From NCBI RefSeq assembly GCF_003336225.1, contig NZ_QPID01000003.1, positions 310,001-374,000 on the forward strand: DNA of 64,000 nucleotides, read 5' to 3'. A model generated the notes under the pieces. It worked only from the letters and a program-made list of their open reading frames with translations. It was not told where the DNA came from and searched no databases. Position 1 is the stretch's first letter. Each line of letters begins with the position of its first letter. Shown piece by piece: positions 63,617-64,000 of the stretch. The position numbers and the translations under genes are program-made. This DNA is from Corallincola holothuriorum. Its GTDB lineage: Bacteria; Pseudomonadota; Gammaproteobacteria; Enterobacterales; Neiellaceae.

Positions 63617-64000
63617 ATGGCGATTGTAACCGGCCAGTCTGAAAGCAAAGTCTTGGAAAATGTGGTGATACCGCCGCGACCAGAAGTATTAATTCAGGTC
63701 AGCAACGAGCTGAAGCAAACTGATCCTGATGTTCGGGTGATCGGTGATGCCATTGCCAAAGATGTCAGCATTGCTGCTGGCGTGCTACAGATCGTCAACT
63801 CTGCCGCCTACAAGCGCGAAAAAACCATCGAATCAATTCATCAAGCCGTCATGCTGCTGGGTTTGCATCGTGTCTACGCTGTGGTTAGGTCGGTTGCACT
63901 GCGCAATATGGTCGCAGATAGCTATCAGCTCGAGGCGTTTTGGGAAACCGCGTCGGATGTGGCACATACCTGCATGGCGGTTGCCTCTACCTTGGAAATG
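63617..64000 (+). CDS. HDOD-domain signalling protein, 3' end cut by window
   Basis: From ATG 63617 (GTGGAG upstream) at least 128 residues are in view, and the frame continues past the end. The pattern PPRPEVLIQVSNEL, IAKDVSIAAGVLQIVNSAAY and SIHQAVMLLGLHRVYAVV is the HDOD domain, a non-catalytic relative of HD phosphohydrolases. It is divergent from pyrC. Output domains, if any, are beyond the window. Confidence 0.85.
   Translation, partial: MAIVTGQSESKVLENVVIPPRPEVLIQVSNELKQTDPDVRVIGDAIAKDVSIAAGVLQIVNSAAYKREKTIESIHQAVMLLGLHRVYAVVRSVALRNMVADSYQLEAFWETASDVAHTCMAVASTLEM

Overview
The window looks like part of a chromosome of a marine gammaproteobacterium of the Alteromonadales/Vibrionales type. 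This rests on the conserved blocks rph-pyrE, slmA-dut-coaBC-radC-rpmB-rpmG-mutM-coaD and hldD-waaF, a WavE-type LPS core gene, a VPA/PEP-CTERM protein, and CsrB-type small RNAs with GacA/UvrY boxes. I cannot name the species from the sequence alone.

Positions 1-18419 are the right-hand part of a Tn7-like transposon inserted 24 bp past the stop codon of glmS, the classical attTn7 site. Its left end lies before the window. It carries a complete, canonical tnsABCDE set (18312 down to 10688, minus strand). Its cargo is copper/silver resistance: a CueR-type regulator, a MerR-type promoter with a 19-bp spacer, cusCBA with a CusF domain fused to CusB, and a train of small periplasmic or membrane metal proteins. 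Between cargo and tnsE is a decay zone with broken IS481-type transposase, lspA and CDF transporter genes, plus what looks like the end of a second, divergent Tn7-like element at 10513. Just inside the right end, a strong hairpin covers the tnsA ribosome binding site and faces transcription arriving from glmS.

Positions 18444-25530 hold glmS and its DeoR-family neighbour, then a small accessory patch: a HipBA toxin-antitoxin pair, a SEC-C protein, two AlpA/excisionase-like HTH genes (one with a nonsense codon) and an IS30 remnant. Positions 25563-34227 are housekeeping: yicC, a histidine phosphatase, DUF3301, a YeeZ-like epimerase, a GT9 heptosyltransferase, a D-2-hydroxyacid dehydrogenase, rph, pyrE, glgC and a DUF3313 lipoprotein.

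Positions 34327-36581 contain the most striking structure. Three tandem, homologous, roughly 290-nt non-coding genes lie on the minus strand. Each has a TTGTTA-N16-TATNNT promoter, 14-19 GGA motifs, a 3' hairpin, and an 18-bp GacA/UvrY-type palindrome 133-136 bp upstream of the -35. They are CsrB/CsrC-family sRNAs that would titrate CsrA. A BLUF blue-light sensor gene sits between the first and second copies.

Positions 36864-54058 run through slmA, dut, coaBC, radC, rpmB, rpmG and mutM into an LPS-core cluster: kinase, coaD, three GT4 enzymes, WavE, a nucleotidyltransferase / fused nucleotidyltransferase-kinase / HAD phosphatase trio, GT2, waaF and hldD. Positions 54195-64000 hold a TetR regulator, an SseA sulfurtransferase, a VPA-CTERM protein, a short-Q-loop (CIO-type) cytochrome bd oxidase behind a GbsR-type regulator with a 24-bp palindrome and an FNR-like site, a DUF4893 protein, a periplasmic metallo-beta-lactamase-fold enzyme, pyrC, and the start of an HDOD protein.
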